A DNA stretch of 46,010 nt from Actinomycetes bacterium (GTDB lineage Bacteria; Actinomycetota; Thermoleophilia; Gaiellales; Gaiellaceae): positions 1 to 46,010 of the forward strand of contig JAOPYY010000039.1 of the NCBI GenBank assembly GCA_025964395.1, read 5' to 3'. A program made the position numbers and the translations under genes. Below are positions 1 through 7,386 of the stretch, piece after piece. Positions within the stretch are counted from its first letter, which is position 1. Every line of letters starts with the position of its first letter. A model generated the notes under the pieces. That model was not told the origin of the DNA and made no database searches. It was given only the letters and a program-made list of their open reading frames with translations.

Positions 1-1
1 C

Positions 2-700
2 GACCGCATCGACGTCACCTGCGTGATGGCCGCGGACAACCAGATGGACCCGGACGAGCTCGAGCACTTCGTCACGCCGGTCGCGCGCGACGAGCTCGAC
101 TACGCAAAGGCGAACCGGCTCTTCACCGGCAGCGCGTGGAAGCTGATCCCGCGCAACCGCTACATCGGCAATGCGATCCTCAGCCTGTTCACGAAGGTCG
201 CCTCCGGCTACTGGCACATCGCCGACTCGCAGGCCGGCTACACGGTGATCTCATTGCGCGTGTTGCAGCTGCTCGACCTCGATCGCATTTACACCTCGTA
301 CGGCTTCCCGAACGACATGCTCGTGCACCTGAACGTGTGGAGCGCGCGCGTCCGCGATTTCCCGTCGCGCCCGATCTACGGCGTCGGCGAGCGCTCGGGG
401 ATCAAGATCCGCCGCGTCGTCCCGCGGATCTCGTGGCTGCTGTGGAAGGGCTTCTTCTGGCGGATGCGCGAGAAGTACGTGATCCGCGACTTCCATCCGC
501 TCGTGTTCTTCTACTTCCTCGGCTTCCTGATGGTCACGGTCGGGCTCGTGCTCGGGATCTTCGAGACGGTGTTGCGCTTTGAGGGGAACAACATCACGCC
601 GGCAACCGTCGTCTTGGTCGCGCTGCTGCTCATCTCGGGCAGCCAGTTCACGCTCTTCGCAATGTGGTTCGACATGGAGTCGAACAAGGACCTGCGCTAG
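2..700 (+). CDS. Family 2 glycosyltransferase, 5' end cut by window edge
   Basis: C-terminal part (about 232 codons) of a membrane-associated GT2 (dolichol-phosphate-mannose-synthase-like) glycosyltransferase. The frame is open from base 2 and reads DRIDVTCVMAADNQMDPDEL, the usual GT-A stretch holding the second acidic motif, so the true start lies outside the window; the GTG at 23 is internal. Further on, FPNDMLVHLNVW matches the acceptor-side region of DPM1-like enzymes. Two hydrophobic segments near the C-terminus (about nt 500-565 and 600-670) should be membrane helices. Such enzymes move a sugar from a nucleotide sugar to a polyprenyl carrier or a growing glycan at the inner membrane face. 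The donor cannot be read from the sequence. A 67-base gap separates it from the next gene, in the same direction. Confidence 0.9.
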   Translation, partial: DRIDVTCVMAADNQMDPDELEHFVTPVARDELDYAKANRLFTGSAWKLIPRNRYIGNAILSLFTKVASGYWHIADSQAGYTVISLRVLQLLDLDRIYTSYGFPNDMLVHLNVWSARVRDFPSRPIYGVGERSGIKIRRVVPRISWLLWKGFFWRMREKYVIRDFHPLVFFYFLGFLMVTVGLVLGIFETVLRFEGNNITPATVVLVALLLISGSQFTLFAMWFDMESNKDLR

Positions 701-767
701 ATCCGAGTGCCTCAGTGCTTGAGGCACCTGATGTAGTGCCGCGCTTCGTCATCATGCGCTCACGATC

Positions 768-2804
768 GTGAGTCTCTCGGGCGTTCTCTGGACTGCGACC
801 GTGCTGTCGCAATTGGCGATTGCCGCCGTGCTGACGGCGGCTTCCTTGCGCATTCGTTCCTTCGTGAGCTCCGTGCTGGCGACGTACGTCGTCTTCGTTG
901 CGGCCGTCACAGCGATCACCTGCGCGCTCTCTCCGTTCCGCTTCGTCACGCGCGTGGGCCTGGAGGTCGCTGCCTCCGTCGCGCTCGCGGCCGCGCTGGC
1001 CTTGTGGATCAGACGTGGGAGACCCCCCTTTCCCTTGCCGTCGTCATCCGCTGTTCGAGCCGCGCTCTCTGACCCTGCGGTCCTGGTGCTGCTGCTGGCC
1101 GTCCTCGCGTCGAGTCTCTACGAGCTCGTGCTCGTGCTGGGCGCCCCGCCGAACAACTGGGACTCGCTCACCTATCACCTCACCCGCGCCGCGGACTGGG
1201 CGCAGCACGGCGGGGCGCACTGGATCGCGAATGCGCCGACCGATCGAATCAACGAGTTCCAGCCGCTGGCCGAGCAGCAAGTTCTGCTGTTCTTCGTGAC
1301 GTCGGGTCGAGCGGCGCTCTTCGCACTCCCGCAGTGGCTCGCCGGTCTCGCTGCGGTCGTCGGTGTCTTCGGCGTCTCGGCTCGGCTCGGGTTCGCGCCT
1401 CGAACAGCGGCCTTTGCCGCGCTCCTCTTCGGGTCGTTTCCGCTCGTAGCGCTCGAGTCCTCGACGTCCCAGAACGACCTCGTCGCCGCTGCACTGCCCA
1501 TCGTTGCGGCAGCCCTGGTGCTCGGAGGTTCACGCGCCGAGCTAGCGCTCGCCGGTCTGGCGCTCGGGCTGGCCCTCGGCGTCAAGCTGACGACCGCTTA
1601 CGCCGTGCCAATTCCTGTAGCTCTCGCGCTCCTGCGTAGCCGCAGGGACGGGCTCCGCGTCGTGGCTGCGGCCATTGCATCCTTCGTCCTGCTCGGGATA
1701 TGGGGCTTCGTGCTCAACCTCGTCCACACGGGCAGCGTGCTCGGGCATGGCGGCGGCCGGCTCGCCCAGCAAGCCTCACCGTCGCTCACCGGCTCTCCCA
1801 CTACGGCCTTCCGCGTGCTGCACGACTTGCTGGACCTGTCAGGCCTCGGGTTGGGCGTGACCGATATCCTCGCCGCGCTCTCTGTCGCGTTCGCGGCTGC
1901 AGCGTTCGCGGTCGCGCGGAAGCGTGGCGCGAGCGTTGCCGGTGCGGGCCTCGCCGCGTTCGCTGCGGCCCTCCCGCTTCTCGTGCCGCGGTTGATCCCG
2001 ATCGTCGGGCACGGGGTGAGGATCGTGGGAGAGGGGATCCACCTACCGGTCACCGATCCCGCGACGACGGGCGGCACCTTCTTTTGGGGCATCGACTTCG
2101 GTTCGAGCGAAGATCTCTCCTCGTTCGGGGTGATCGGAGGCCCGGCGCTTCTGCTCATCTCTCTGGCACTGCTCGCCCATCGTCGCGGAGGCATTACGGC
2201 GCGGTGGATCGTCGCGGCCGCGCTACCGATGTTCCTCGTGCTGCTCGCACTGACCTCTAAGTACAACCCGTGGCTCTCGCGGTTTCTCCTCGTTCCGGTT
2301 GCGCTCGCCGCGCCGCTGCTCGCCGTTCTCGGCCGGCGGCGCCTTCCCGCGTTCGCGATCGCCGCCGTCGCGGTCGTACAGCTCGCGCTCGTAGAGGTTC
2401 GCAACGAGCAGAAGCCCCTGACAGGAGCTCATCCGGCGCCCTGGAACGCGACCCAGCAGCAGGCGCTGGGCTCGACGTTCCGGCCGGGATATGCCGTGGT
2501 GGTCACGCGCCTCGCGCGGCTGACACACGCGACGTGCCTGGGAGCAGTCCTACGGCCGGATGATCCCGGGTTTCTCCTCTTCGGCCAGCGGCTTCAGCAC
2601 CATGTCGAGTTTCTGCCGTCACGTGGAGCCGTCGAGGCGGCGCACTCCCGAGGGCTGGACGCCGTCGTCGTGGGAGATTTCACCGGAACACGACGCGCAT
2701 TCGAGACCGCCGGTTGGACGCTGCGGCCACTCGATGACTCCTCCGACGCGCAGTGGGTCCTTGCCACCGCACGAGAGCGCGTACCGCAGAGTCCGTGCCG
2801 CTGA
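768..2804 (+). CDS. Multi-pass GT-C-type glycosyltransferase (678 aa)
   Basis: Large polytopic membrane protein with about 12 hydrophobic segments. An early extracytoplasmic loop carries NNWDSLTYHLTRAADW (about residues 129-144), resembling the first-loop acidic motif of GT-C enzymes, which use polyprenyl-phosphate sugars as donors. A short soluble C-terminal domain follows the last helix. The likely role is adding a lipid-linked sugar to a surface glycan or protein outside the membrane; donor and acceptor are unknown. The GTG at 768 is used because the ATG at 754 runs straight into a stop. No good ribosome-binding site is visible. It ends 18 bases from the convergent gene at 2823. It could equally be annotated as a hypothetical membrane protein; the GT-C assignment rests on overall architecture and the loop motif. 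Confidence 0.75.
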   Translation: MSLSGVLWTATVLSQLAIAAVLTAASLRIRSFVSSVLATYVVFVAAVTAITCALSPFRFVTRVGLEVAASVALAAALALWIRRGRPPFPLPSSSAVRAALSDPAVLVLLLAVLASSLYELVLVLGAPPNNWDSLTYHLTRAADWAQHGGAHWIANAPTDRINEFQPLAEQQVLLFFVTSGRAALFALPQWLAGLAAVVGVFGVSARLGFAPRTAAFAALLFGSFPLVALESSTSQNDLVAAALPIVAAALVLGGSRAELALAGLALGLALGVKLTTAYAVPIPVALALLRSRRDGLRVVAAAIASFVLLGIWGFVLNLVHTGSVLGHGGGRLAQQASPSLTGSPTTAFRVLHDLLDLSGLGLGVTDILAALSVAFAAAAFAVARKRGASVAGAGLAAFAAALPLLVPRLIPIVGHGVRIVGEGIHLPVTDPATTGGTFFWGIDFGSSEDLSSFGVIGGPALLLISLALLAHRRGGITARWIVAAALPMFLVLLALTSKYNPWLSRFLLVPVALAAPLLAVLGRRRLPAFAIAAVAVVQLALVEVRNEQKPLTGAHPAPWNATQQQALGSTFRPGYAVVVTRLARLTHATCLGAVLRPDDPGFLLFGQRLQHHVEFLPSRGAVEAAHSRGLDAVVVGDFTGTRRAFETAGWTLRPLDDSSDAQWVLATARERVPQSPCR

Positions 2805-2822
2805 CCGCCCGGCTGCGCGCGC

Positions 2823-3929
2823 TCAGGGGCGCTGGACGTAGACGTGAACAGCCAGCGGCTGGAAGTTGTCCACGAACTGGCCGTTGGTCACGTTCACGGA
2901 TCGTTTCTCGCCGAAGACTTGCAGAGGCGCGTCGTGGAGCTGAGGCACATGAACTTGCACCTTGATGGGTGCGCGTTGGGTATTGACGGCGAACACATAA
3001 TTGTCGCCGTCGGCGGCACGCGCGAGGACCTTGACGGCAGTGCTGTTCACGCCGGAGGGGACAGTGCGGCTCAGCAGGCCCGGGCGTACCGAGGCGAGCA
3101 GGGCGGAGATGCGCTGCATCTTGTGCTGGAGCGCGAGCGGCACGTCGAAGGCACGGTGATCCGGCGACCACGTGTGAGTGAAGAATCCGATCCCGCGTGC
3201 GCCGCCGACGATTGCAAGCCACACCTCCGCGTTCAACTCCGCGGGGGTCATCGTGAAACCGCCGCAATACGTCGGCTTGATCGGGCCGGTCTCGATCCAT
3301 TGGAACGTCGGCACTTGGCCCGCCAGCTGTATGAACGCGCGCTGAGCGTCGTACACGGCGGTGAGATCCTGCTGACAGTGCCCGAGTGGATAGAGATCGA
3401 AGCCCGCGACGTCGGCCATCCGCGCGAATTCGGAGAAGGCCGGCAAACTGACGCGTGAATCTCTGTAGGGCGCTTTGAAGAACCCGCCCGACGTCGTCAT
3501 GAAGCTGAGCAGCCCGTCGGAGCTCCCGCGCCGGTATGGGTGGGCGCGCTTCAGCGAGGCAGGTGTCCAACCGTTGTTCTCCGGCTCGTCGGGAAAGGTC
3601 CAGCCCAGGAGGCCGCTGCCCCGAACGTCCGAGCTCTTGATCGGAAGGATCGCCAGCGACGTGCTCTGGATCATGCTGAGCTGGCGGCGCGACGACAGGT
3701 CAGCACAGTGCTCGTTGAGGATCGCGTTGATTCCGAGCTGACGCGCGTGCGCGACCGCGTCGGTCGTGCACTGGTCGATCAGCATCACCGGGAAAAAGGG
3801 TGTGCCTTGAACCACGATCACGTTGCGTTCGACCGACGCGCGAGCGGTGGTCTGCGTGCTTGCGCCGGCGAGTGCGGTCGAGAACGTGATCAGCGAGACA
3901 ATTCCCGCTGCGAGTGCAAGTACGCGCAT
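2823..3929 (-). CDS. Secreted TIM-barrel glycosidase-like protein (368 aa)
   Basis: An N-terminal signal peptide (MRVLALAAGIVSLITFSTAL) is followed by a mature region that looks like a (beta/alpha)8 hydrolase: an FPDEPENNG segment (Asp114/Glu115) sits where clan GH-A enzymes carry the acid/base, and WIETGP (Glu213) is a second acidic candidate. The C-terminal ~90 residues look like the beta-sandwich that often caps such enzymes. The start is ATG 3929 because a strong ribosome-binding site (AGGGAGG) lies about 10 bases upstream and the signal peptide begins there; the longer in-frame extension to 3983 has no such support. It probably trims or remodels a surface polysaccharide, or is a degenerate binding protein. 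The substrate and activity cannot be told from the sequence. Structured element A lies upstream of its start. Confidence 0.7.
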   Translation of the reverse strand: MRVLALAAGIVSLITFSTALAGASTQTTARASVERNVIVVQGTPFFPVMLIDQCTTDAVAHARQLGINAILNEHCADLSSRRQLSMIQSTSLAILPIKSSDVRGSGLLGWTFPDEPENNGWTPASLKRAHPYRRGSSDGLLSFMTTSGGFFKAPYRDSRVSLPAFSEFARMADVAGFDLYPLGHCQQDLTAVYDAQRAFIQLAGQVPTFQWIETGPIKPTYCGGFTMTPAELNAEVWLAIVGGARGIGFFTHTWSPDHRAFDVPLALQHKMQRISALLASVRPGLLSRTVPSGVNSTAVKVLARAADGDNYVFAVNTQRAPIKVQVHVPQLHDAPLQVFGEKRSVNVTNGQFVDNFQPLAVHVYVQRP

Positions 3930-4033
3930 GAATTGCGGGCCTCCCTGGATAGTCGTGGCGGTCCCGCGCCCCCGTGCCGTCAAGTCACCGTACAGGCGTC
4001 TCGGGGGCGGCCGGGTTCCAGTCTGGTGAACCC

Positions 4034-4212
4034 TCGGGCTTAGATGGTTGATGCCACGCTTACGCCCGCCTGGGAACGGCCCAGACGCGGCGCATGACGC
4101 CCGCCTCGCCCTCGGTCAGGCGTACCGCCTGCCCTGCGGGCGATTCGACCGTCCTGCTTGGTCTGGATCCGCCCCCAGACCCACGCCGCGTGGCATCAAC
4201 CATCTAGCCCGA
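4034..4212. ncRNA. Candidate structured RNA or palindromic element, copy A
   Basis: This noncoding stretch between two minus-strand genes is closed by a long inverted repeat. Bases 4041-4059 pair perfectly with 4188-4206 (19 bp), extended by 4034-4039 with 4207-4212 across one bulged base. Inside lie a 7-bp stem (4098-4104 with 4136-4142), a 6-bp hairpin with a 3-base loop (4117-4122 with 4126-4131) and another 6-bp hairpin (4161-4166 with 4175-4180). A related element is at 22367-22547. The two share an identical 13-mer (CCTGCTTGGTCTG, 4153-4165) and a 14-mer with one difference (4125-4138), and the closing helices differ by compensatory pairs. It could be a structured RNA, an mRNA leader or a miniature mobile element. 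The transcribed strand is unknown and I do not recognise a named family. Confidence 0.55.
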
Positions 4213-4222
4213 CCGCGGCTGC

Positions 4223-4639
4223 TCAGGAAACGCTGAAGGAGACGGGCGTGGAGCCCGACTGCGGCGCGAGGGTGACGACGAGGTTCATGACGCCCATCCC
4301 GGTGTCGCGCGCGGCGCGGAGGACGATGTTGCCCGAGGGTGTGGTCACCGCGGTCGGCAGGGTGCACGTGGAGTTCGCGGCGCAGCGGGCGGTGATGCCG
4401 ACGACCCGGACCGGGTTGGTGGAGTTGACCTTCAGCGTCCAGCCGTCCCCGCTGCCCCGGCCGTCCGCGATCGTGACCGGCACCTGCGTGGTGCCTGCGA
4501 CGGTGGTGGGGGCGGCCTTCACGGCGAGCTTCCCGGGGACAAACGTCAGCTTGACGATGATCGTGCCCGCGCCGGCAGGCGCTGCCAGGAAAAGAGCAGC
4601 AAGAACCGTGATTGAGGTGCGCCGCAGCACTAGACGCAT
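4223..4639 (-). CDS. Small secreted WxL-like surface protein (138 aa)
   Basis: The shortest of five related secreted proteins in this locus. A signal peptide (residues 1-24, ending near PAGAG) precedes a beta-rich, Ser/Thr/Gly-rich mature chain. The WxL-type motif is GWTLKV (Trp67, Leu69), followed by a CX5C pair (Cys86, Cys92) in the same order as its paralogues. It lacks the C-terminal Y-x-STVTL...GP ending of the others. By analogy with WxL proteins of Firmicutes, it would sit on the outer cell wall and be held by the DUF916 protein encoded just upstream; that is inference. ATG 4639 is preceded by AGGA at a suitable distance. Its 161-base upstream region carries three palindromic boxes, so it is probably transcribed and regulated separately from 4801-7289. 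Element A follows its stop. Confidence 0.75.
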   Translation of the reverse strand: MRLVLRRTSITVLAALFLAAPAGAGTIIVKLTFVPGKLAVKAAPTTVAGTTQVPVTIADGRGSGDGWTLKVNSTNPVRVVGITARCAANSTCTLPTAVTTPSGNIVLRAARDTGMGVMNLVVTLAPQSGSTPVSFSVS

Positions 4640-4715
4640 ACTGTTTTCCTACCGACCGGACCGCCATTCCCCAACAGGAACTTCGGCCTCACCCGCCCCG
4701 CGTGGGTCGCATCCC

Positions 4716-4768
4716 CTACTTGCAAGTAGACCTCCCTCTAAGAGGGAGTGTGCATCACCCTTTAGGGG
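4716..4768 (-). promoter_or_regulatory. Cluster of three palindromic boxes upstream of the WxL-like gene
   Basis: Three inverted repeats lie in the upstream region of the gene starting at 4639: CTACTTGCAAGTAG (4716-4729, perfect 14-mer), CTCCCTCT-A-AGAGGGAG (4732-4748) and CCCTTTAGGG (4758-4767, imperfect). A 15-mer, GGGAGTGTGCATCAC (4744-4758), bridges the last two and recurs exactly at 7947-7961 before another WxL-like gene. The CCCT...AGGG pattern resembles dyads bound by LuxR/FixJ-type response regulators, but no regulator gene is in the window. The 4732-4748 hairpin might alternatively help terminate the operon that ends at 4801. Confidence 0.5.
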
Positions 4769-4800
4769 GAGTCCAGAGCAGTTGCGAGTCGTATTTCGGC

Positions 4801-6216
4801 TCAGACGCGAGCGTCGGCCTGCGCCGTCGCATCCGCGACGTCACTCGCGAGGAGTTCGAGCCCGCAGTTGTGGCAGCGGTGCGGGAACCGCCAGACGCCG
4901 TCCTCGCCGAGCGCGCCACGCTCGTAGGCGACGTCCCAGAAGTGGTACGGGTCGCACGGGGGAGACCGCGTCGCGGCGGAGGTTTGTGGGGCAGTGATTT
5001 GTGGGGCAGGAGCTTGTGGCGCCGGCGCTGCGGCCAGAGCGACAGGTGCAGGAGCCGGAGGGGGCGCGGTCCGTTCGGCGATCGGCGCGGGAAACGGCCT
5101 AGCGGCAGGCGGGGGCTCGGCGGGAACGACCGGCGGTTCCGCCGGGGCGGGGGTCTCCGCGGCCGCGGAGGCCGAGCGCTGGACAACCGTTGGCGGGCGC
5201 TTCAGCGTCTTGCGGTTGCGCCGCCGCAGCAAGAGCCAGAGGAGGAGCAGCAGCACGACCACGCCGCCTGCCGCGGCGCCGATCAGCGGCCGCGGCTTCT
5301 TCGACGCGGTGCTTGCGCCGAGGGCGCCGGGTGGCGGCGTCTGCGGAGCAGCCGAGGTGAACACCTGCTGCACGTCCTGCTTCGAGATCGAAAACGACGG
5401 ATGCGCGGTGATGGTCTTCCCCGCCGCGCCGGAGACGCCCGGGACCGAGAGCTTCACGGTCGCCGAGTAGTCGCCGGGGGGCAGCGCCTTCTTCAAGAGC
5501 AGCGGATAGTCGACCGCCGTCTCCGGCAGGAACGTGTCCATCTTGAAGGTCAGGACCTGGAGCACCTTGCCCTGCTTGTTCAGGACCGTCACGGTGCCCG
5601 TCGGCTTGACGAGGACATTGCCCGCGTTCGCGATGTGCGTCACGACTTCCTGGAAGCCGCGCTGGCCACCCGTCTTGATGCCGCCGATCTTGAACGAGAT
5701 CACCGGCGGGCCGGGAACGTTCACCTGCACCGCAACGATCGTCAGGTCGCGGATCTTGATCTGGACGCTTGCCTTCTGCTTCGACTTCGGGCCGCTCACC
5801 TGACGCGAGGTCTCGGCGACCACACCGCCGACCCATTGCCCCGGCTTCGCATTCGCAGGTACGCGCACCGTGAAATGGACCGTCTGGTGCTGGCCGGGCT
5901 TGAGCGTCAGCGACGTCGACGCGAGCGAGATCCACGCGCCGACGCGCTGTGCCTTGCGGTCCGTGAGATAGACGGTGCCGGTCGTGCGTCCTGTCGTCGC
6001 GTCGGCGGCGAAGAGCTTCACCGTGCCGGTCGCCGTGCCGGAGTTCGAGATGATCACGCCGCCCTGCTGCACCGCGCCGGGCGGCAACGAGTAGACGAAG
6101 TAGCCGAGCTTCGGATTGCCGACCGCGCGCAGCCCGAAGACCGGCGTCTTCGGCGCCGCGGCGGCGAGCGGCGCGAGCACGAGGGCAAGCAGGAGGGTGG
6201 CGGCGAGGGGGCGCAT
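4801..6216 (-). CDS. DUF916/DUF3324 WxL-interacting membrane protein with Cys/His-rich tail (471 aa)
   Basis: Order of parts: signal peptide (residues 1-21); a DUF916-like beta domain (about 25-155) with the family-type start GYFVYSLPPGAVQQGGVIISN; a DUF3324-like domain (about 165-285) with GPPVISFKIGG and FLPETAVDYPLLLKKALPPG; one membrane helix (about 311-330, GGVVVLLLLLWLLL) followed by RRRNRK; a Pro/Ala-rich linker; and a small C-terminal module with CDPYHFWDVAYERG and PHRCHNCGLE. DUF916 proteins in Firmicutes anchor WxL proteins and bind peptidoglycan, and this gene lies among five WxL-like genes, so that role is likely. The C-terminal Cys/His module would be cytoplasmic and zinc-ribbon-like, which I do not know from classical members. 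ATG 6216 is preferred over 6267 because the signal peptide starts there; only 10 bases separate it from the upstream gene. Confidence 0.8.
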   Translation of the reverse strand: MRPLAATLLLALVLAPLAAAAPKTPVFGLRAVGNPKLGYFVYSLPPGAVQQGGVIISNSGTATGTVKLFAADATTGRTTGTVYLTDRKAQRVGAWISLASTSLTLKPGQHQTVHFTVRVPANAKPGQWVGGVVAETSRQVSGPKSKQKASVQIKIRDLTIVAVQVNVPGPPVISFKIGGIKTGGQRGFQEVVTHIANAGNVLVKPTGTVTVLNKQGKVLQVLTFKMDTFLPETAVDYPLLLKKALPPGDYSATVKLSVPGVSGAAGKTITAHPSFSISKQDVQQVFTSAAPQTPPPGALGASTASKKPRPLIGAAAGGVVVLLLLLWLLLRRRNRKTLKRPPTVVQRSASAAAETPAPAEPPVVPAEPPPAARPFPAPIAERTAPPPAPAPVALAAAPAPQAPAPQITAPQTSAATRSPPCDPYHFWDVAYERGALGEDGVWRFPHRCHNCGLELLASDVADATAQADARV

Positions 6217-6226
6217 GTGGCGGATG

Positions 6227-6715
6227 CTACGGGCCGGTGCTGCCGGTAAGGGTGACGGTGGAGACATACGTGCCGGGATAGATGTTCGCCGGGTACGTCA
6301 CCTGGAAGGTGTTGGTGACCGTGAATGTGCCCTGACCGGTAGTCGTCGCGGCGTTGAAGACGCGTACTGCCGTGGTGCTGAGCACGATCGGCGGGTAGGT
6401 GACGCTGCTCGTCGGGGCGGTCGCGCACGTGCCCTGGCAGACGGCCGTGCCCGCCGTCACCTTGAGGGCCGGCAGCGTGTTCGAACCGGACGTTGGCGTC
6501 GTTGCCGAGGCTTGGACGTTCCAGCCGGCGTTGTTGCTGCCGCCGGTGTACGCGACGGTGTCGGCGATCGAGAACGTCTTCGTTTGGTCGACGCCGTTCA
6601 GCGTCACCGTCGCCACCGTGACCGGGCTGACAGTTGTCACCGCGAAGCTGAACGACGCCGCGGTGGCTCCTCCGACGAAGACGAGCGCGAGCAGCAGAAC
6701 GAGCAGCGAGCGCAT
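6227..6715 (-). CDS. Small secreted WxL-like surface protein (162 aa)
   Basis: A signal peptide (MRSLLVLLLALVFVGGATAA) precedes a Thr/Val-rich beta-type chain. The WxL position reads GWNVQ (Trp65, Val67), a conservative change of Leu to Val. The Cys pair is shortened to CX3C (Cys93, Cys97) instead of the CX5C of its paralogues. The C-terminus, IYPGTYVSTVTLTGSTGP, closely matches the other copies and the position of the second motif in Firmicutes WxL domains, but without the second Trp. ATG 6715 is chosen because the signal peptide begins there; an extension to 6844 is arginine-rich out-of-frame sequence of the upstream gene. It lies 10 bases from both neighbours, so it is the middle gene of a 7289-to-4801 operon ending in the DUF916 gene. 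The wall-protein role is inferred. Confidence 0.78.
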   Translation of the reverse strand: MRSLLVLLLALVFVGGATAASFSFAVTTVSPVTVATVTLNGVDQTKTFSIADTVAYTGGSNNAGWNVQASATTPTSGSNTLPALKVTAGTAVCQGTCATAPTSSVTYPPIVLSTTAVRVFNAATTTGQGTFTVTNTFQVTYPANIYPGTYVSTVTLTGSTGP

Positions 6716-6725
6716 GGCGCGCACC

Positions 6726-7289
6726 TTACGGCCCCGCGACGGCGGCGAGCGTGACCGTGCTCGAGTAAGTCGCAGCGAAGACGTTCGCGGGGACGGCGAC
6801 CGAGACCGTCGCGTTGACGTTGATCGTGCCGAGCCCGGTGGCATTCGCGGCGTTGAACCACTTGACCGCGGTCGGCGGCGACGCGCCGGCGGGAAGCGTG
6901 AGGTTCGAGTTGCTCACGCTGTTCGTCGGCAGCGTGCAGGTGGAGCCCGTGCCGCAGGCCGTGGCCGGGCTGAGGCCCGTGATCGTGGAGGCCGCTGCTG
7001 GGAACGTGTGCCCCGCGCCGTCGTTGAACTGGGTCGACGTGATCGTCAGGTTCCAGCCGCCGCCGGCGCTGAGGCCACGTGCGTCCACGACGGAGACGGG
7101 AAGCGTGTAGGTCGTCGTCTGATCGAGGCCGTTCAGCGTCAGGCTGAACGAGGGGGGAGCGCCATTTCCGGCGACCGAGAGCGTGGCGCCGGCGACGACG
7201 GCCGCGTTGACCGTGACGGTCGCCGCCTCTGCCGACACGGCGAGGAACGCAGCTGCGGTACAGAGAGCGATCAGGAGCCAGGTGCGCAT
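6726..7289 (-). CDS. Small secreted WxL-like surface protein (187 aa)
   Basis: A signal peptide (about 1-23, MRTWLLIALCTAAAFLAVSA) precedes a mature chain with the paralogue signature LNGLDQTTTY, a VVDARG segment, GGGWNLTI (Trp79, Leu81), a CX5C pair (Cys112, Cys118) and the terminal Y-x-STVTL...GP. It is the first gene of the operon that also carries 6227-6715 and the DUF916 gene. Its own promoter is plausible: GATACT at 7298-7303 (minus strand) ends 8 bases before ATG 7289, and a strong hairpin (7345-7384) separates it from the upstream paralogue. The LDQ/LDG-T and VVDARG blocks shared with 7387-7920 and 8012-8542 show common descent by tandem duplication. Family assignment comes from motif and context; function is inferred from WxL proteins. 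Confidence 0.8.
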   Translation of the reverse strand: MRTWLLIALCTAAAFLAVSAEAATVTVNAAVVAGATLSVAGNGAPPSFSLTLNGLDQTTTYTLPVSVVDARGLSAGGGWNLTITSTQFNDGAGHTFPAAASTITGLSPATACGTGSTCTLPTNSVSNSNLTLPAGASPPTAVKWFNAANATGLGTINVNATVSVAVPANVFAATYSSTVTLAAVAGP

Positions 7290-7344
7290 CTACTCGGAGT
7301 ATCGACTCCGCGCGCGGCGGTCCACAGAGGGAATCAGTAGGAAT

Positions 7345-7384
7345 ACGGCTGGAGCGCGCCTGCCGCAAGGCGCGCTCCAGCCGT
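7345..7384 (-). terminator. Strong hairpin terminator after a WxL-like gene
   Basis: A perfect 16-bp stem (7345-7360 with 7369-7384, ACGGCTGGAGCGCGCC) with an 8-base loop begins 2 bases after the stop codon of the gene at 7387-7920. The U-run on the minus strand is weak (TATTCC), so it may terminate inefficiently or act mainly as a 3'-end stabiliser. It splits the WxL array into two transcription units. Confidence 0.75.
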
Positions 7385-7386
7385 CT

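Noticed and set aside
4034-4212. Classification of the palindromic element as 6S RNA
   Set aside because: Size and long closing stem are similar, but the conserved 6S sequence features are not seen, and two copies within one glycan locus are unlikely for 6S.
4034-4212. Insertion-sequence remnant or miniature transposon
   Set aside because: Not excluded, but no target-site duplication or transposase fragment is visible, and compensatory changes in the arms favour a selected structure.
3930-4222. Short coding frames in the region between 3930 and 4222
   Set aside because: Frames cross the inverted repeats and have no motif or start signal; best described as noncoding.
4612-6249. Plus-strand open frame of 545 codons opposite the DUF916 gene
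   Set aside because: Arg-rich low-complexity translation; the minus strand has signal peptide, membrane helix and family motifs.
7295-7310. Small hairpin CGGAGT-ATCG-ACTCCG as a terminator
   Set aside because: It overlaps the proposed -10 before ATG 7289 and is too short; the 7345-7384 stem fits much better.
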